A stretch of DNA of 64,000 bases from Myxocyprinus asiaticus (GCF_019703515.2 NC_059372.1:20016931-20080930), one strand, 5' to 3'; shown: positions 47,001 to 56,574, numbered from the stretch's first letter. A program made the numbers and translations. The notes: generated from the sequence alone by a model not told the origin.

Positions 47001-49300
47001 GGGATGTGAATTAATTTTCAATAATTCAATGAACGGAGGTTGCTTGTACCGTGTTTATCACATGTAGTATGCGGAAGACACGGACAAAATCACAGAATCT
47101 GCTACATAAAAATGGCATTAGCTATTAAACACAGAATGTCATGGAATGACACATTTGAACAAATTAATGTTTGAATGCAAAATTAATCAAATTAAAACTG
47201 TGATATTTCCTAGTGTGGTAAATCACAAACTTTTGCAGTTTAATTGAATAAAGATATAATCTGTAAGTGATGCACGCTTCAGAATGAATGCATGAAAACA
47301 GCCGCACATACACTGAAAACACCTCATCATGATCATCGTGTGTGCTCGTGTTTGTGTGTGAGAGATGACAGAGCAGAGCAGTCTGAAGTGCACAGCACAT
47401 ACAGACTATGTATTTATTTACTTAAATCACAGTTTTATGGGGATTAATAATCACACTGGGCCATGTAGCGAGCTGCTTATCTGGAGGTGAGAAACTACCA
47501 TTCAAAACACTCCATAACGCCAAAATAAAAGTTTTTTTTTATCTATTTTTTTATTTTTTATTTTTTTTAATGGACGCATGCTTTTTTCCTTAAATATTAC
47601 ACTTGTTAGGCACATAAAATGTCCTGGAAAATTGTGCCTTGAAAAGAGTGGGAATACTGAATTCTGTCTAACTTTTGTGTTCCATGAAAGGAAAAAAAAA
47701 ATCAAATTGGTTTGAAACAACATTAGGGACAGAATTTTCATTTTAAGGTGAACTATCCCTTCAAGTTTGTATGTGTGTTTTGAAATGTCAGGTGTGGCAG
47801 TGTGGTGGACAATTGGAGATAATCCCCTGCTCAGTTGTGGGTCATGTCTTCCGCACAAAGAGTCCTCACACCTTTCCTAAAGGTACAGAGGTCATAACAC
47901 GTAACCAGGTGCGCCTGGCTGAGGTGTGGATGGATGAATACAAGCATATTTACTACCGACGCAGCCAAAGTGCAGCTAAAATGGCTAAAGATGTAAGAAC
48001 AACATTCACTTTGTAGACCGTTGAAATTAGCCCAGAATATAAAGCATTAACCTTTTGTTTGTGGTTATGAATCTGAGGCTATTTGCAAAGGCCTAAGAAC
48101 AATTGCTGACTTTGTTTCCTGCATGGTTATTTAGAAAAACTATGGTGATATATCTGACCGTCTGAATCTCAGAGAAAGCTTACAGTGCAAGAATTTTTCT
48201 TGGTACCTCACCAATGTCTACCCGGAGGCCTTTGTACCTGATCTGACCCCTGTCAAGTTTGGAGCAGTAAGTCATTGTTGACACACAACATTCATGATAA
48301 TATTACATTATTAAAGCCTAGCCTGGAGCTAATCATTCATTTTAATCGGATGTTTTCATGTGTAGCTCAAAAACCTAGGATCACAGCATTGTCTGGATGT
48401 TGGAGAGAATAACAGTGGTGGAAAGCCTGTGATTATGTACATATGTCACAACATGGGTGGCAATCAGGTATGGCAAGTGTTGTCATAATGACATTGATAT
48501 TGTAAGTGGATTTGTATACATGAGTTACATGTATTTTTGTTTGCCTGTGGATGTTCTTTAACAATGGTCCAATAGAACAGAGATTCATATCGATGTGTCT
48601 TTTTCCCCAGTACTTTGAATATACATCACATAATGAGCTGCGGCATAATATAGGAAAGCAACTCTGCCTGCATGCAACTCCATATCCAGAGCAAGTGAAG
48701 ATTGATCTCTGTACATTAAAGGGCAAAGGCAGTAGTTTGAGTCCTGAACAAGAGTGGGTGTTTACAGAAGTGAGTGTCCTGTCACAGCACATCAGCTACT
48801 GAACTATTTTTTTTCTTCATTTCTTCTGTTTGCGTTCTATTTTCAGTTTCTGCTTTTTTTTTTTTTTTTTTTTAATTTCTTTTTTTATTAGTACTTCCTG
48901 TGTTGGTTTGGAGAGAAATCCCTTACAGTCCTTTTTTTTTTTTTTTTTTTTTTTTCAAAAAAAGTATTTGGACAATGTTTGAATTTGCATTTATAGAACA
49001 AAATATCAAACCAAGTGGAATTTATTTTAAACAAATATAGCACAAACACCATTTTCAACATTAAACAGAGAAAAGTTTGTTAGGTTTCAAAGTGATGTTC
49101 AAAATTAAGACATTTTTACTTTGGGGTGAACTATCCATTTAACCTTCTACTATTTACTCTTTGCTCTTACCTCTTACTACTTTTAGGACCAACTATTGAA
49201 GAATCCCTCCTCTGAAAAGTGTCTCCACCTCAAGGGAGACCAAGTTGTAATGAGCCCTTGCAATCCAATAGACTTTCACCAGCACTGGGCTTTCAGTTGA
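32026..49300 (+). CDS. galnt6: Polypeptide N-acetylgalactosaminyltransferase 6, complete, 10 coding exons
   Basis: Golgi type II membrane enzyme that starts mucin-type O-glycosylation by moving GalNAc from UDP-GalNAc to Ser/Thr. Coding exons: 32026-32501, 33997-34169, 37116-37265, 37710-37944, 46087-46204, 47792-47992, 48135-48266, 48366-48467, 48611-48769, 49187-49300. The phases join perfectly to 620 codons including TGA, so 619 residues; human GALNT6 is about 622. Seen: a short basic N-terminus MRLRRR and hydrophobic anchor ([16 protein letters not shown]); a GT-A fold with [16 protein letters not shown], the DxH metal motif in FLDAHCECFHGW, and the Gal/GalNAc-T motif [18 protein letters not shown]; then a C-terminal ricin-type lectin domain with QHCLDVG, LCLH and CLHL repeats and QEW/QHW triplets. 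The start ATG is 21 nt into an acceptor-led exon. Closest paralogue is galnt3; the stem sequence ERPPQDP...GADGKAF and [12 protein letters not shown] favour galnt6. Intron 4 (37945-46086) is 8.1 kb and mostly transposons. Confidence 0.93.
32605..32998. repeat. Palindromic MITE, shortened copy in galnt6 intron
   Basis: TTAAAGGGATTGTTTATGC, then CACCCTCATGCCATCCCAG, with CCATTCACTTGCATTGTAAGG as the partner arm; the centre is deleted. Confidence 0.65.
33000..33265. repeat. Angel-like MITE in galnt6 intron
   Basis: TCACTCACATGTTGTTCCAAAC and GTTTGGAACAACATGAGTGAG are inverted near-identical arms, with GTTCACTCACAAATTGAAAT and ATTTTCGGGTC at the ends. Confidence 0.75.
33735..33930. repeat. MITE copy, GCTGAAGTGTGTAATT family
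   Basis: TAAGCTGAAGTGTGTAATTTG and GCAGAATTGCAAAAATAATGAC shared with 3880-4160 and 63343-63600. Confidence 0.6.
34497..34620. repeat. MITE end (AATATTCCGGGTTCAGTACAAG family)
   Basis: TAATATTCCGGGTTCAGTAC and GACAGCATTTGTGGCATAATGG; also seen at 43233-43560, 45690-46040 and 53740-54187. Confidence 0.55.
35028..35125. repeat. Short MITE, GCTGAAGTGTGTAATT family
   Basis: TTAAAGCTGAAGTGTGTAAT, then TATGCAGAGACAACTATAAG. Confidence 0.5.
35130..36245. other. galnt6 intron 2 without recognised features
   Basis: Mixed sequence with some CpG-containing stretches (about 35270-35460) but no exon or known repeat recognised. Confidence 0.35.
36253..36775. repeat. Palindromic MITE, galnt6 intron copy
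   Basis: TTAAAGGGTTCACCCAAAAAT at the left. TAAACCACTGGAGTCATATGG and GCTTTTGGAGCTTCAA are the start of the inverted arm, which is truncated. Confidence 0.7.
38012..39797. mobile_element. Non-autonomous DNA element (GAATTAACGCGTTAACGC ends), interrupted
   Basis: Left end AGCTGTCTGAATTAACGCGT with TTAATTGCAATTAACGT. The right end TTTAATCGCGATTAC with GTGATTAATTGCTATTAA is its loose inverted partner. The same left-end phrase begins another copy at 63920. The hAT-type element 38079-38896 is inserted in it. Confidence 0.6.
38079..38896. mobile_element. hAT-type non-autonomous element with 8-bp target duplication
   Basis: Starts CAGGGTTGGGGAGTAATGGA and ends AAGTAACCCTCCCAACCCTG (inverted), 818 bp. 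The bases CCGTTAAT stand immediately before (38071-38078) and after (38897-38904), a perfect 8-bp duplication as made by hAT transposases. No transposase inside. Confidence 0.88.
39800..41640 (-). mobile_element. L2/CR1-like LINE, 5'-truncated and inactive
   Basis: Minus strand from 41603 down: an endonuclease-to-RT linker ([18 protein letters not shown]), then [58 protein letters not shown] and [12 protein letters not shown]. The catalytic YADD is YADN. Several frames are used. Phrases typical of fish L2 elements. A 3' UTR-like stretch runs to about 39800. Confidence 0.85.
40049..41043 (-). pseudogene. Degenerate L2-like reverse transcriptase
   Basis: Three overlapping minus frames (41043-40636, 40772-40221, 40525-40049) give consecutive RT blocks, so at least two frameshifts. 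The second catalytic Asp of YADD is replaced by Asn. Confidence 0.85.
41757..42725. mobile_element. TIR element (TTAAAGCTACACTATGTA ends), non-coding
   Basis: CTTAAAGCTACACTATGTATC at the left and GTTACATAGTGTAGCTTTAA at the right are inverted ends, with TTAA at both. About 970 bp without a transposase frame. Confidence 0.7.
43233..43560. repeat. MITE copy (GGGTTCAATACAGTTTAATCTC family)
   Basis: TAAAGGATTATTCTGGGTTC, then TTGTGGCATAATGTTGATTACC; longer relative of 34497-34620. Confidence 0.55.
43690..44383 (-). pseudogene. Degenerate Tc1-like transposase
   Basis: Fragments such as [17 protein letters not shown] and [20 protein letters not shown] lie in different frames. A NPIEMLW-like stretch lies near 43800 in reverse (ACCCAATAGAG). 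Poly(T) run 43849-43872 interrupts. Confidence 0.65.
44858..45293 (-). repeat. HAmo-like SINE, copy 3 (full length)
   Basis: Reverse orientation, from CCCAATTTGGAATGCCCAATTCC (tail side) to GATTCGAACTGGCG (B-box region) and GCTACCCAGGCCCCC (head). The longest of the three copies; it shows the ATCTTATCACATGGCTTGTTG section missing in copy 1. Inserted in the Tc1-like element. Confidence 0.85.
45362..45562. repeat. Common teleost interspersed repeat (TTTTATCCAAAGCGACTTACA)
   Basis: Phrases GCTTTTATCCAAAGCGACTT, GCCTTGCTCAAGGACACAAT and GATTGAACCAACAACCTTCTG are known as a widespread fish repeat; class uncertain, SINE-like. About 200 bp inside the Tc1-like element. Confidence 0.6.
45690..46040. 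repeat. MITE copy (CTTAACTTGTATTGAATCCGG family), reverse
   Basis: ATTATGCAACAAATGCTGTC and CTTAACTTGTATTGAATCCGGAATATTCC, the reverse complement of the 34497 and 43233 ends. Confidence 0.55.
46302..47765. repeat. Angel-like MITE split by an insertion
   Basis: Left part 46302-46496 (AAAGGGATATTCCACCCAAA ... GTAACATTCT) and right part 47648-47765 (AATTCTGTCTAACTTTTGTG ... AGGTGAACTATCCCTTCAA) together form the usual palindromic unit. Confidence 0.7.
46497..47647. mobile_element. Probable non-autonomous DNA element inserted in a MITE
   Basis: Starts CAGGGGTCCCACGTGTCCTG and ends CCTTGAAAAGAGTGGGAATACTG, imperfect inverted ends (CAG...CCCAC). The MITE continues cleanly on either side. The flanks AACATTCT and AATTCTGT suggest a short, decayed target duplication. 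No frame encodes a transposase. Confidence 0.5.
47792..49300 (+). other. galnt6: galnt6 exons 6-10: end of catalytic domain and ricin-type lectin domain
   Basis: Exon 6 (47792-47992) has [20 protein letters not shown]. Exon 7 (48135-48266) has [14 protein letters not shown]. Exon 8 (48366-48467) holds the first lectin repeat (CLDVGENN). Exon 9 (48611-48769) holds the second repeat (KQLCLH...CTLKG, EQEW). Exon 10 (49187-49300) holds the third ([16 protein letters not shown]) and TGA at 49298. Six conserved cysteines are in place to form the disulfides of the beta-trefoil. Confidence 0.92.
48838..48962. repeat. Poly(T) tracts in galnt6 intron 9
   Basis: Two long T runs separated by TTAGTACTTCCTGTGTTGG. 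Otherwise unremarkable. Confidence 0.7.
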
Positions 49301-50080
49301 TATCTCACTCCAACCAATGGACAAGGACGTTCATTCCCATGATGAAGCACAGCAGCCATAGCTCAGGCTGATTTAAAAAAAAACTAAAAGTTGTCAGACT
49401 CACTGTAAGCCTGATCGGATGCATTGGGAGTGGATTGCATTGTTCATATTTGTTGCCTTCCAAAGACATTGTGATCGAACTTGGTTGCTCAAGATGCTCA
49501 GGAAAAGACTGTGTGGAAATCATGCACATCCACTGGATCGTTGAAGAGTGAACAATCCAGCAGCAAGATTATTTACTGAAAGCTATATATTTTGTCTTAT
49601 CTGACGATGTTTACTGTTGATTTTAAAATGGTGTAGGTTTTATTTATTTTTAAAAGAACTATTTTTGGAATATTGTTAGTGTTAAAGCCAATGAGTTGCT
49701 ATTCTTGCCAACGGCAGTGTGATGTTTGTATGAAGTAAATAATTTGTACATGTTGCAGGGGAATGAGGGGTTTATTTCAGAGGTAGTAATTGCCGTAAGG
49801 CTGGACTAGTTTTCAGGTCCTCAAAGCCATCAGTGTGTATGTGTTAGCAACATGTGACTACTTTCACTTGATTCTTTCAGTGTGCTGAGCTCTTTTGGGG
49901 GGAGATCTTTCTCTAAAATACATAAGCTGAACTAAAATTGTTTCCTTTTATTTCAGTTACACTTTAGATTATTATTCATCATGGATCTTGGATACATTGA
50001 TTTTTAAAGAACATTTCTTTGAAAAGCTATATTAGTAATTGTAACATTTATATTCACAAATATTAGATTTTTCAATAATT
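49301..50080 (+). other. galnt6: Probable galnt6 3' UTR and flank
   Basis: Unique-looking AT-rich sequence after the galnt6 stop, up to a Tc1-like remnant. I see no good AATAAA in this span, so the transcript end is unresolved. A second gene is not visible here. Confidence 0.4.
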
Positions 50081-50084
50081 AGAT

Positions 50085-50535
50085 TTTCAAAACATGTTTT
50101 GGTTTGATTGTACTGAATGACCAGGCTATCCCATCAATGGATTTTTTTTTCTTCCTTGATGGCACGGGCATATTCCAGGATGACAATGCCAAGATTCATC
50201 TGGCTCAAATTGTGACAGAGGTTCAGGGAGCATGAGGAATCATTTTCACACATGAATTGGCCACCACAGAGTCCTGACCTTAACCCCATTGAAAGTCTTT
50301 GGGATGTGCTGGAGAAGATTTTACGGAGTGGTTCGACTTGCCCATCATCAATACAAGATCACGGACAAAAATCAGTGCAACTCTGGATGGAAATAAACAT
50401 TGTGACGTTGCATAAGGTCGTTGAAACAATGCTAATGCATGCCGTAATCAAAGCTAAAGGCTGTCCAATTAAAAATTAGAGTATGCAACTTTTGCAACTT
50501 TTTTTTTTTTTTTTTTTGGTCAAGCAGTGTAATCA
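50085..50535 (+). mobile_element. 3' fragment of another Tc1-like element
   Basis: GGCATATTCCAGGATGACAATGCCAAG (QDDNAK-like second Asp region), then [20 protein letters not shown] (catalytic Glu motif) and [11 protein letters not shown] at the C-terminus. The end has a poly(T) then GGTCAAGCAGTGTA. The 5' half is missing. Confidence 0.75.
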
Positions 50536-50640
50536 ACTTGGTATTAACCACCACTGTCATCAAGAAACTAACTCTTCAGGTCATTTATGGTTTTACAGCA
50601 TTGAGAATTATATTGAGAATTACTGTATAGTAACTACATA

Positions 50641-52221
50641 CAGGTGCATCTCAATAAATTAGAATGTCGTGGAAAAGTTCATTTATTTCAGTAATTCAAC
50701 TCAAATTGTGAAACTCGTGTATTAAATAAATTCAATGCACACAGACTGAAGTAGTTTAAGTCTTTGGTTCTTTTAATTGTGATGATTTTGGCTCACATTT
50801 AACAAAAACCCACCAATTCACTATCTCAAAAAATTAGAATATTTTGACATGCCAATCAGCTAATCAACTCAAAACACCTGCAAAGGTTTCCTGAGCCTTC
50901 AAAATGGTCTCTCAGTTTGGTTCCCTAGGCTACAAAATCATGGGGAAGACTGCTGATCTGATAGTTGTCCAGAAGACAATCATTGACACCCTTCACAAGG
51001 AGGGTAAGCCACAAACATTCATTGCCAAAGAAGCTGGCTGTTCACAGAGTGCTGTATCCAAGCATGTTAACAGAAAGTTGAGTGGAAGGAAAAAGTGTTG
51101 AAGAAAAAGATGTACAACCAACCGAGAGAACCGCAGCCTTATGATTGTCCAGCAAAATCGATTCAAGAATTTGGGTGAACTTAACAAGGAATGGACTGAG
51201 GCTGGGGTCAAGGCATCAAGAGCCACCACACACAGACATGTCAAGGAATTTGGCTACAGTTGTCGTATTCCTCTTGTTAAGCCACTCCTGAACCACAGAC
51301 AACGTCAGAGGCGTCTTACCTGGGCTAAGGAGAAGAAGAACTGGACTGTTGCCCAGTGGTCCAAAGTCCTCTTTTCAGATGAGAGCAAGTTTTGTATTTC
51401 ATTTGGAAACCAAGGTCCTAGAGTCTGGAGGAAGGGTGGAGAAGCTCATAGCCCAAGTTGCTTGAAGTCCAGTGTTAAGTTTCCACAGTCTGTGATGATT
51501 TGGGGTGCAATGTCATCAGCTGGTGTTGGTCCATTGTGTTTTTTGAAAACCAAAGTCACTGCACCCGTTTACCAAGAAATTTTGGAGCACTTCATGCTTC
51601 CTTCTGCTGACCAGCTTTTTAAAGATGCTGATTTCATTTCCCAGCAGGATTTGGCACCTGCCCACACTGCCAAAAGCACCAAAAGTTGGTTAAATGACCA
51701 TGGTGTTGGTGTGCTTGACTGGCCAGCAAACTCATCAGACCTGAACCCCATAGAGAATCTATGGGGTATTGTCAAGAGGAAAATGAGAAACAAGAGACCA
51801 AAAAATGCAGATGAGCTGAAGGCCACTGTCAAAGAAACCTGGGCTTCCATACCACCTCAGCAGTGCCACAAACTGATCACCTCCATGCCACGCCGAATTG
51901 AGGCAGTAATTAAAGCAAAAGGAGCCCCTACCAAGTATTGAGTACATATACAGTAAATGAACATACTTTCCAGAAGGCCAACAATTCACTAAAAATGATT
52001 TTTTTATTGGTCTTATGATGTATTCTAATTTTGTGAGATAGTGAATTGGTGGGTTTTTGTTAAATGTGAGCCAAAATCATCACAATTAAAAGAACTAAAG
52101 ACTTAAACTACTTCAGTCTGTGTGCATTGAATTTATTTAATACACGAGTTTCACAATTTGAGTTGAATTACTGAAATAAATGAACTTTTCCACGACATTC
52201 TAATTTATTGAGATGCACCTG
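50641..52221 (+). mobile_element. Tc1-like transposon with nearly identical 200-bp inverted ends
   Basis: Ends start CAGGTGCATCTCAATAAATT, flanked by TA on both sides (50639-50640, 52222-52223). The arms 50641-50840 and 52022-52221 are reverse complements; by eye I find two differences in 200 bp. Total 1581 bp. The high arm identity implies a recent insertion. Transposase on the plus strand, see next entry. Confidence 0.92.
50904..51941 (+). pseudogene. Tc1-like transposase with a single in-frame stop
   Basis: The frame from ATG 50904 to TGA 51939-51941 spans 346 codons, the normal Tc1 length. It is broken only by TGA at 51099-51101, after HVNRKLSGRKKC. Both halves are in the same frame, so there is no indel. 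Seen: N-terminal HTH (TFIAKEAGCSQSAVSKHVNR), LFSDESKF (Asp), SQQDLAPAHTA (Asp), NSSDLNPIENLWG (Glu), and C-terminus KAKGAPTKY. The downstream ATG at 51141 could start a product lacking the DNA-binding part. Near-intact copy of an otherwise recognisable family. Confidence 0.9.
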
Positions 52222-52224
52222 TAT

Positions 52225-52340
52225 ATATATATATTTTTTTTTTTTTTTTTTTTTTTACCAGAAACTATGACTGCCATGGGAATTTTTTTTAAGGGAGATA
52301 TATAGATATATATATATATACACACACACACGTATATACA
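52225..52340. repeat. Microsatellite-rich spacer
   Basis: (TA)n, poly(T) and (AC)n runs between two Tc1-type elements. Confidence 0.7.
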
Positions 52341-52341
52341 C

Positions 52342-52868
52342 ACTATATGGCCAAAAGTTTGTGGACACCATATGTGCCTGATGAACATTTGATTTTAAAA
52401 GCATCAATTTCCCGCTTTGCTGTAATAACAGCTTCCACTCTTTTGGGAAGGCTTTCCACTGTACTGTATGTAGTAACATGGCTGCAGGGATTTGCTCTCA
52501 TTCAGACACAAGGCTATCAGTGAGGTCAGGAACTGATGTTTGCCGATGGGGCCTGACTTACAGTTGCTGTTCCAGTTCACCCCAAAAGTGATCAGTGGGG
52601 TTCAGGTCTGGGCTTTGTGCAGGCCAGTCAATTTCTTCCACGCCAGACAGAGTAAACCATTTCTTTATGGACCTCACTTTGTTCACAGGGGCATTGTCAT
52701 GCTGGAACAGAAAAGGGCTATCCCCAAACAGTTGCCACAAATTTGGAAGCACACAAAGCCCAAGCCATTACATAAAGAAACATAAAAATGTTTCTTTACT
52801 GGATTAAATGGAGTAACCAAATTCGTTAATTAGAAGGGGGTGTCCACAAACATTTGATATATAGTGTG
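52342..52868 (-). mobile_element. Internally deleted Tc1-like element (CACTATATGGCCAAAAG ends)
   Basis: Left end CACTATATGGCCAAAAGTTTG and right end GTCCACAAACATTTGATATATAGTG are inverted. The minus strand keeps QHDNAPVNKVRSIKKWF (second Asp region) and AQSPDLNPTDHFWGELEQ, where the catalytic Glu is replaced by Asp. The rest of the transposase is absent. Confidence 0.8.
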
Positions 52869-52872
52869 TGTA

Positions 52873-52876
<4 letters not shown>

Positions 52877-52947
<71 letters not shown>
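52877..52947. repeat. (AT)n microsatellite
   Basis: About 70 bp of uninterrupted TA repeats. Confidence 0.95.
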
Positions 52948-52948
<1 letters not shown>

Positions 52949-53204
52949 TTTTTGGTCAGTGGTGCATAAAAGTTGCAACATGCAATTTTCACGTTCACCA
53001 GTTGGTGGCAGGCGACATTTATAGATTGTTTTGATAGGGTTGTTATACACGGGTTGTAAAAATAAACTGGGTACATGAAGGTGGTTCTTGGAATTGTAAG
53101 TAGAGGTAACATGTTTTCACTGATGACATAATCCTTTTACGTGACGTGAGAGTTAGTGCTGTTTTACCAGCATGGCTATAATGGCTATGAAGTTTCAAAA
53201 TGTC

Positions 53205-53445
53205 TACTGCCTACCCTTCTATATTGCACACACTTTAGTTTTTTTCCATTTTCATCTCACATGATTTTATATGAATTTTATAAAATCTTTATATTGAAGG
53301 TTAGTCCTTTGTTTGAGATCAGTAGGTCACTTGACCAAGGAACCATTGAAATTTGAAAGTAAAAAAAAAAAGAATAATGCATGTAAAATCACGTGAGATA
53401 ACAATGGACAAACTAAAGGATGTGCTATATAGAAGGGTAGTCAAT
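53205..53445. repeat. Foldback repeat (CTACCCTTCTATAT ends)
   Basis: CTACCCTTCTATATTGCACACACTTTAG at the left and CTAAAGGATGTGCTATATAGAAGGGTAG at the right are inverted. Inner parts CTCACATGATTTTATATG and CATGTAAAATCACGTGAG also pair. A phrase GTTTGAGATCAGTAGGTCACTTGACCAA recurs directly at 53463-53490. Confidence 0.75.
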
Positions 53446-53739
53446 GAACATTCTGACCCTTGTTTGAGGTCAGTAGGTCACATGACCAACGAGCGTAATT
53501 GTTTACGCCCCCTAACTAAATAAACTAGGAATACGGAATACTGCTCACATTTTCACGTTTATTAGCTTTGGAAAGCGAATTACTGTCCGAATCGTAAAAA
53601 TAAGAACTGTGCAACGATGTGCGCAATTTTTCCAACATCATGACACTTATTTGGAGTCTGTGGCTCAATTGGTTTAAAAGCTATTGAGGTTTGACAGCGC
53701 GAATATCCATCGAATATCTAACCTGAAACTGTCTCGGTT

Positions 53740-54187
53740 ACAGTGAGGCACTTACACCGGAAGTAAATAGGGCCAATCCATAAATGATAAAATACCGTTT
53801 CAAAAGTGTAACCACAAGACAAAAACAATATGCATGTTAACATGATTTTACTGAGAATATAATCGCCTAATAACCTTTTCTGTGTAAGGTTATAGCCAAT
53901 TTTACAACTTCATGCCAACAAATACAAAAATGACTGTAAAAAGGACTATTTAAACGTCTTTACAGCTTCTTTAACAGAAGAATGAATGGAAGTGCTTTAA
54001 TAAAATTCTAAGCTTCACATTTCTGTCTTTAAACGCTTCAAAAATTGGCCCAGTTCACATCCATTGCAAGTATTTTACTGGAATTCGATTTTTGCTTTAA
54101 GTTTTTAACAATATTTATTTAGGTTATCAACATTATGGCACAAATGCGGTTGATTGAGCTTAACTTGAACCTGTAATATTCCTTTAA
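53740..54187. repeat. MITE copy (CATTATGGCACAAATGCGG family), reverse
   Basis: ACCGGAAGTAAATAGGGCCAA and ATTATGGCACAAATGCGGTTG...CTTAACTTGAACCTGTAATATTCC, same family as 43233-43560. Confidence 0.55.
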
Positions 54188-54487
54188 GGCTCTGTATTAA
54201 CAGCCAGAGCAAGTCATTTTTTTATTTTATTTATTTTGCTCATACGAGTTAACAGTTGTATTACTCTAGGCCTATATTAAACAGTAATTATTGTTGTTAA
54301 CTATGATGTTTTGGCGGTATTTATGGTGGTCATGTATTACAACTCCCCGTCTAGGGTAAGGGAGTGAGTGACAAAGTAAAGAAAAAGAACCAAAGTTGGA
54401 GAAAGGACATCTCCCACTCCCTAGCACTTCAAACAACAACACATAAGAAAATAGTTTATTTTTAATAAACAAAACAATATTATATAT

Positions 54488-55862
54488 AAAAAGAAACGTC
54501 CTCTCACTTTCAACTGCTTTTATTTTCAGCAAACTTAACATGTGTAAATATTTGAATGAACATAAAAGATTAAACAACTAAGACATAAACTGAACAAGTT
54601 TCACAGACATGCGACTAACAGAAATGGAATAACGTGTTCCTGAACAAAGTGGGGGTCAAAATCAAAAGTAACCACCAGCTGCATAAAGTACTGCAGTGCA
54701 TCTCCTCATGGACTGCACCAGATTTGCCAGTTCTTGCTGTGAAATGTTACCCCACTCTTCCACCAAGGCACTTGCAAGTTCCTGGACATTTCTGGGGGGA
54801 ATGGCCCTAGCCCTCACCCTCCGATCCAACAGGTCCCAGATGTGCTCAATGGGATTGAGATCCGGGCTCTTCGCTGGCCATGGCAGAACACTGACATTCC
54901 TCTCTTGCAGGAAATCATGCACAGAACGAGCAGTGTGGCTGGTGGCACTGTCATGCTGGAGGGTCATGTCAGGATAAGCCTGCAGGAAGAGTACCACATG
55001 AGGGAGGAGGAGGTCTTCCCTGTAATGCACAGCGTTGAGACTGCCTGCAATGACAACAAGCTCAGTCCGATGATGCTGTGACACACCGCCCCAGACCATG
55101 ACGGACCCTCCACCTCCAAATCGATCCCGCTCCAGAGTACAGGCCTCGGTGTAACGCTCATTCCTTCGACGATAAACAGGAGTCCGACCATCACCCCTGG
55201 TGAGACAAAACCGTGACTCATCAGCGAGGAGCACTTTTTGCCAGTCCTGTCTGGTCCAGCGAAGGTGGGTTTGTGCCCATAGGCGACGTTGTGGCCAGTC
55301 ATGTCTGGTAAGGACCTGCCTTACAACAGGCCTACAAGCCCTCAGTCCAGCCTCTCTCAGCCTATTGCGGACAGTCTGAGCACTGATGGAGGTATTGTGC
55401 ATTCCTGGTGTAACTCGGGCAGTTGTTGTTGCTATCCTGTACCTGTCCCGCAGGTGTGATATTTGGATGTACCGATCCTGTGCAGGTGTTGTTACATGTG
55501 GTCGGCCACATCTGCAGTCCTTAAGCCTCCATGCAGCATGCCTAAGGCATGTTCACGCAGATGAGCAGGGACCCTGGGCATCTTTCTTTTGGTGTTTTTT
55601 AGAATCAGTAGGAAGGTCTCTTTAGTGTCCTAAGTTTTTATAACTGTGACCTTAATTGCCTACTGTCTGTAAGCTGTTAGAGTCTTAATGACCGTTCCAC
55701 AGGTGCATGTTCATTAATTGTTTATGGTTCACTGAACAAGCATGGAAAACATTGTTTAAACCCTTAACAATAAAGATCTGTAAAGTTATTTGAATTTTTA
55801 CAAAATTATCTTTAAAATACAGTGTCCTGAAAAAGACACATTTTTTTTTTTCTTCTGAGATA
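54488..55862 (-). mobile_element. Tc1-like transposon, partly deleted
   Basis: Left end AAAAGAAACGTCCTCTCACTTTC and right end GTCCTGAAAAAGACACATTTTT are loosely inverted. The minus strand carries a long C-terminal transposase frame (54662-55402). The N-terminal domain upstream is frameshifted and has lost the segment between the two DNA-binding subdomains (GGCCACATCTGCAG junction near 55503). The flanking text (AACATGTGTAAATATTTG, CAGGTGCATGTTCATTAATT) is known from a widespread fish Tc1 family. Confidence 0.85.
54662..55402 (-). pseudogene. Tc1-like transposase, C-terminal 246 residues in frame
   Basis: Contains WQKVLLADESRFCLT (first Asp), GGGGSVMVWGGVSQHHRTEL, LQHDSATSHTARSVHDFLQ (second Asp) and [19 protein letters not shown] (Glu), ending RCTAVLYAAGGYF. 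The catalytic domain is open, but the DNA-binding half above it has stops and a deletion, so the protein cannot be complete. Confidence 0.85.
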
Positions 55863-56574
55863 TATATATGAACAATAATCTTGCAGGGAGGGCAAGGCCA
55901 AACCAACAAACAAAAGTACTCTAACTATCAGGAAGTTACTTAAATAACCTCGGAAATAAAACAAAAACAAACTATCATAAAACTTCCCTAACTCCCTCTC
56001 TAGGTAAAAACAGGAGAAAACAAGATTTAAAAATAAATGGGCAGCCTCTCCCTACAGTTCCTAATAAATAATTATTTATTAACTAAGGAAATTATAAGTG
56101 AGAACATAGAATAAAATAAAAGCTTAAGCTTTCAGAAAGCTTTCTGGTAGTCTGATACACAGCACCGCAGCTGAATTTAACAGACACAAACAACAATGAA
56201 AACACAAGCTCAACATGAAGACAGGACCCATCCTAATGGAAGAAACCTCTCTCCCTCAGTGTAATCTGTGGCACTTTTATTCTGGCTTCAACACTCCACA
56301 AACAAATCACAGCACTTGCTAATTGGTGACAGCTAATGGCAATCAAGTACCCATGAGAGGAATGTGGAAGAGCACAGAGCAGGAACAAAATGGAGAAAAA
56401 AAAAGAAAAAAAACACACATGCAAGCACCACAACACTGGAAACAACAAATTAAACATGCACACTTCTGTAATATATAAAATGTAAGAATACATCTTAGGA
56501 CGTAACACATGGTAAATTTTTGTAAGGGTTAACAGGCTCAAGTACTCTCTATATCGCCTTAGTAAGGTGGAACC

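Noticed and set aside
52867..52950. CRISPR-like or satellite array
   Set aside because: Pure dinucleotide repeat in a vertebrate intergenic region; no spacers.
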